The notes under the pieces are model-generated. The model was not told the DNA's origin, did no database searches, and was given only the letters and a program-made list of their open reading frames with translations. Source: Sanghuangporus weigelae (Eukaryota > Basidiomycota > Agaricomycetes > Hymenochaetales > Hymenochaetaceae). From it: a DNA stretch of 64,000 bases. The stretch covers positions 1,550,001 through 1,614,000 of the forward strand of contig CP137324.1 in NCBI GenBank assembly GCA_033182465.1, read 5' to 3'. Positions 58,773 to 64,000 of this stretch are shown in pieces (within the stretch, counting starts at the first letter, position 1; each line of letters opens with the position of its first letter). Position numbers and translations under genes: made by a program.

Positions 58773-59636
58773 ATCGGTTTTACTATTCGCACTTTCAGTC
58801 ATTCTTCTATTTATTTCGTCGAGTACCATTCAGTGGCTGAGTATTAGCATACATATCGAATAGCTGGTTTGAAATGACTGCCCGACGAACAATGATCAGC
58901 GATCCATGATGGTGCTGCACTCAATGGAAATAATCTGTGTCTCGAGAGCCAACATATAGAAAGCTTTTTCTTTTTCGGAACGGTTATTTTTTGAGTCAAG
59001 CAATGCCTCATATGAATTTGATTCAGAGGCAACTCAGTCAGTTCTCATTGCTCTTCTATGCCCCCGGTCTGTCAGGAAACCAGTGACCATCGCTATAGTC
59101 ATGGAATGATCAAAATCTGGTAGTACTATAGTGAGTGATTCCATCATGATGTCCTTTGTGCGGTGTAAACTATAATCTTCATAGCGACAATGACGATGCC
59201 AACTACTCTGACACAGAAGAGCATCATGATCATACCAAAACCAGTATCTCAATCCAAATATAGAAGTTCCTTAGGCATTCAGAATGCATCATCATGATGT
59301 ATCTTGAACGTTGCTCCCACAACGAACAGATCGTACACAAGGACAAAAGCTTCACCGTAGATGATCAATCACGAAGACGCCTCAGTTTCGCAAGGCAGGA
59401 AGCAATGCTTGGGGCAACTCCATGATATTCGGAAGTCAAGGACATACTTATAAGGACTCGAGGACGGCGCAGAATAATCAACCAAAAGGCGGCCGCCTCG
59501 AGTTGAGCTCCAGATCGCCTTTCCCTTTTTTACTCGTTCTCGGATAGATCCCGGAGATCTTTCTTACACCAGCTGTGAGTCTGTCAATTTCAACTTATTC
59601 ACGAAAGCAGTATTCCCACACTATGCATTAGCCAAT
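58773..59636. promoter_or_regulatory. intergenic region SSP-3 / SSP-4
   Basis: About 860 bp without a supported gene. A TATAAG element at 59459-59464 lies 178 bp before the SSP-4 start. A GC-rich palindrome-like stretch (GGCGGCCGCCTCGAG) occurs at about 59488. Confidence 0.4.
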
Positions 59637-59936
59637 ATGGTCAGCCTCCGCTTCGTTGCTTTCGCTGTCTTCCTTCATGCTGTAGTAGCTACGCCTCTCG
59701 TGAGTTCTTGACTACATTGGGCCCTTTGTTACCCGATAGTAGTCGCTTACCATACACATACTACATAGTACATCCCAGCGAACATGCCTAGTATTAGCAG
59801 ACGCCAAGACGTTACGACCACTTCCGACGTCCCAGAACCATTAAAAACTCACATTAATATTGGCCTACCCGATTCGGCTCGACTTGGTAGCCCAGACCTT
59901 GAGTGTGAAGACGCTGTTGCAGGGTTCTGCGAGTAG
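59637..59936 (+). CDS. small secreted protein SSP-4 (76 aa)
   Basis: Unknown function. Exon 1 (59637-59699) encodes a signal peptide (MVSLRFVAFAVFLHAVVA) ending Thr-Pro-Leu. A phase-0 intron (GTGAGT...ACATAG) follows, and exon 2 (59769-59936) encodes 55 residues. These include a dibasic SRRQ, a possible Kex2-type cleavage site, and the tail LECEDAVAGFCE, a C-X7-C pair next to the C-terminus. Frame-checked. Its architecture is that of SSP-1 to SSP-3; with SSP-3 it may be a tandem pair that has diverged. Confidence 0.6.
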
Positions 59937-60627
59937 AGTGTCATTGCTGGATGGACATGCGCTACGTGTAACGAGTTAGAAGAAACATTTTGGGTTCGGA
60001 CTTTACACTCGGACAATGTTCTTATACTCAACGACCTTGTATCTCTTCTTTATTTCTGCCAATACGGGAAGAACGTTTTGACAATTAGAATTGATACACC
60101 ACAGAGTGGAAGTAACTGGCTTGAGCTTCTCGCACCAACTCTCGTCCTTTATGCCTTTGAGATTTGCGAACAATGAATAGGACGTTTATGTAAGTAGCCT
60201 CTATTGTTCAGAATTGTAGAATATCGAAATGCTGTAGCTCAAACCAATATAGAACGGCCACTGGGGATTTGAAGACCACATCCAGATACATTTTGACTTC
60301 TGTAGAACCATCATCCAAGTGAGATTTTTAGAGACCCCTCCATAGGATAAAATAAAATGAAATTTACTGCACATAGATCCCTGAATATCGGCCATTGCTC
60401 TGAGATGCGCGGATTTAGTGATTGGTGATACATGAGTTAGGAGCTCGTAACATGAAGAGTGTACCTGTGTGCGCTGTTGTTCTGATAGCGACGCTCCGTA
60501 TCATATTTCCTCTTGATGATGTGCTTGTACATGCAACTTATCAGAAGATGAAGGAAGTTAGAATGACAATATACATACCCAGACGGAGATTATGTCACAA
60601 AATTGATGACGAAAATACGAATCTAGT
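59937..60627. other. intergenic region downstream of SSP-4
   Basis: About 690 bp; short frames only, nothing recognised. Confidence 0.4.
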
Positions 60628-61170
60628 TTAGGCATATGCGCACGCTGGAAGAACGTGAAGGTGGGACTCAAGAAACACAGGCATGAAGTAACGTGCTACG
60701 AGTTCAGGATCATGCGCGATACCAGCACCAGTCATTATCGTTTGACAGACGCCGCTGGTAAAGTGGTACCGATCAAAATATTTGTAGAGCACCGCAATTA
60801 TTCTACCTCGGTAAGTGTACGACGTTGATCCGTCGGAGTGCGCGCACTCGGAGTCATCCATCGACTTGAGGTGTAGCAAAGAAGAGGAGCTATAATTATC
60901 AGTGTGTCAAGTATGAATCAAATAGGTGTATACCTATTTGTGCATCTCTCTGGTTCTGCCATATCATCAGATTTCCTGAAGCCTTATAGTAAATCGGAAG
61001 ACACACTTGAATGGCATGTCACGTAGAAGTTGATCAACTGTGAGGTTCGGCCAATGTACAAGTGATGAGAATTCAGTGTCAAGAGGTTCAAAGTTTTCGT
61101 TCGTAACGCAGACTGCAATTTCTAGGATACGTGTCTTCGCTGGAGGCTGGAATACATCATTCGTCTATAC
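60628..61170 (-). pseudogene. oligoribonuclease (REX2/REXO2)-like remnant
   Basis: Two minus-strand pieces resemble the DEDD 3'-5' exonuclease oligoribonuclease. Around 61.15-61.03 kb: KTRILEIAVCVTNENFEPLD, comparable to the 'ILEIAV.ITN.NLE..D' strand of the family. Around 60.84-60.63 kb: IIAVLYKYFDRYHFTSG and AHDPELVARYFMPVFLESHL, comparable to 'VL.YI...P...LLAGNSVH.D..FL...MP....HLHY'. The opening D-x-E metal site is not found upstream, the NSVH block is altered, and stops separate the pieces. I read it as a decayed copy; a fast-evolving relative is possible. The similarity is judged by eye only. Confidence 0.35.
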
Positions 61171-61232
61171 GTTTAGTAGATAGAATATAATTACCGACGT
61201 ATGAATTAGAGTCTATTGATTACAGCGCACCT

Positions 61233-62195
61233 CTAGATCGAGAAATCGTAGTTATCAATATTGTAGGAAGATTCGGACGAATCATTGATTGGCCTGGAAC
61301 GCTGGGGTCGCTGAAGCACTCGTCCCTGCGGCAGGGCTGCAACCAATGGAATTGGCATCGATACTGCTACAGCCGCCGTGGCCACAGAGGATACAGAAAG
61401 TTTCTCCGGTAAGACTGAAACTTGACCTGCAGCTTTCTGTTGAGGCTCACTGTCGTTTCCTTTCTGAATGAAGAGGAAAGAGGACAGTAAGAATAAAACA
61501 CAGTGAAGTGGGATGAACAATAGCAACTACTTTTACGACAGCTTGGTTAGCCTCTGCACCCCCAAGGTCCCCTGGGTTGTCTGGCCTGGATCACCTGCCT
61601 CAGTTTGCAAACGTTCATCACTCGCAGCGTGATCTACGTTTTTTTGCGATGCCCCGAACTGACCGTGCGGCTCTTCTGCGTTCTACTTCATGCAGATGAA
61701 AACGTGGAGAAGTTTCACTGCTCCATTGCATACTTGCCTCTATCATCAAGAACCTCGGACTTGAGAAATCCCTTGTTTCTGGTAATCCTCTTGCTCGAGC
61801 TTTGCTTCTGGTTAGCATGATACCGAGTACTCCGAATGGCTCACGCAGGCAAAAATGAGTAAACAAGTAAAGAACAGTGAGAACGTGGGTTTTGTATGTG
61901 TGGCCTACCACCACAGTAGACAGTGCTGCAATGACGTGACGATAGGAAGTCAAGGTCGCACAATTGGCGCATATTTCTACACTTCTCACGATTCCTCGCA
62001 TAACTCAAACTTTCCATTCTGAAAGGTTCGGTGATTCAGATGTTTCAGTGAAGCTGGGTTAAGACCCGCAAGATCTATTACAGATAAAATACAACCAACA
62101 GAGTGCTGTACCATCGCACCCGTTGTTACAAGAACGCAAGTCCAAAGGCACGAGACCCTAGATATCAATGCTATATTTTCTGTGCGGGCAGACAA
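61233..62195 (-). other. unresolved minus-strand coding-like region
   Basis: A 3' segment (about 61480-61233) reads AAGQVSVLPEKLSVSSVATA and then a hydrophobic VAVSMPIPLVAALPQ before ending at a stop at 61233. It can be joined in phase 0 (GTAAAA|GTAGTT...TTCAG|AAAGGA) to an upstream piece (GAEANQAVVK). Further upstream a start at 62195 (MSARTENIALISRVSCLWTC, with a hydrophobic stretch) lies in another frame. No single splice model was found and no family recognised; it could be a decayed gene. Confidence 0.25.
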
Positions 62196-62204
62196 TAGTC
62201 GATT

Positions 62205-63854
<1,650 letters not shown>

Positions 63855-64000
63855 TTTTTGAGGGGAAGGAAAGGGGATGAGGAGGCGGACTGGGTGGAGG
63901 GCTCTAAGAGAGGATGGTCGAGTCAACAAGTCAGGGTAAATGCATCCTATGTCATTCGCTGTAATTTATGAAAAAAACTGTTCCCATTGCACACGTGACC

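Overview
The window is nuclear DNA of a filamentous basidiomycete, most probably an Agaricomycete (mushroom-forming fungus). Genes are closely packed on both strands and are cut by many 45-65-nt GT-AG introns. Lysine is made by the fungal alpha-aminoadipate route (homocitrate synthase), and several families present are typical of mushrooms. No prokaryotic operon, CRISPR array, rRNA, convincing tRNA, retroelement or viral sequence was seen. Exon models marked 'frame-checked' were joined by hand and every exon length agrees with the reading frame.

Layout. 0-0.4 kb: 5' part of a methyltransferase gene running off the left edge (-). 1.7-2.3 kb: complex I subunit NDUFB8 (+). 2.5-6.8 kb: RAD2/XPG nuclease (-), head to head with RMI1 at 7.6-9.4 kb (+). 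9.9-11.0 kb: DNAJC8/Spf31 splicing-associated J-protein (-), sharing a 112-bp promoter with COX11 (+, 11.1-12.5 kb). 12.7-18.6 kb: a long Skg3/Caf120-type PH protein (+). 19.1-20.2 kb: EFM4 lysine methyltransferase (+). 21.0-21.8 kb: membrane protein A (-). 22.8-23.4 kb: a decayed second copy of EFM4. 23.5-26.8 kb: SGD1/NOM1 ribosome-biogenesis factor (-). 27 kb: a small secreted protein (-). 28.5-31.0 kb: peroxisomal citrate synthase in 19 exons (+). 31.3-32.2 kb: GPI-anchored Ser/Thr-rich protein (+). 33.5-35.0 kb: TMEM41/VTT membrane protein (-). 35.7-36.8 kb: nucleotidyltransferase-fold protein (+). 37.6-38.7 kb: a hAT-like DNA transposon holding a nested PIF/Harbinger-like MITE. 38.9-39.9 kb: membrane protein B, paralogue of A (+). 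41.9-46.5 kb: SWI1-type ARID protein (+). 46.9-48.2 kb: YJU2B/CCDC130 (-), head to head with ribosomal protein uS10 (48.5-49.0 kb). 49.2-49.6 kb: second small secreted protein (-). 50.8-52.5 kb: multi-pass membrane protein (+). 52.7-56.2 kb: inositol polyphosphate 5-phosphatase (-). 57.0-57.8 kb: foldback-type element. 58.4-59.9 kb: third and fourth small secreted proteins (+). 60.6-62.2 kb: decayed or unresolved sequence. 62.2-63.9 kb: homocitrate synthase (-).

Most genes are housekeeping: DNA repair and recombination (RAD2, RMI1), respiratory assembly (NDUFB8, COX11), RNA processing and ribosomes (DNAJC8, YJU2B, SGD1, uS10, EFM4), chromatin (SWI1) and central metabolism (citrate synthase, homocitrate synthase). 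Accessory DNA lies in four patches (20-23.5, 36.8-41.8, 49-50.8 and 57-62 kb), which hold transposons, duplicated membrane proteins, pseudogenes and most of the small secreted proteins.

The best candidate for something undescribed is a set of four small secreted proteins. In each, exon 1 encodes the signal peptide and stops, in phase 0, just after a Pro-Val or Pro-Leu pair. Exon 2 encodes a short polar region, and in three of the four this ends in a C-X6/7-C tail. Other points of note are the paired membrane proteins with an identical 318-nt exon, three 13-14-nt micro-exons in citrate synthase, GC-AG introns in three genes, and a 5-phosphatase whose catalytic core is split by two long disordered insertions.
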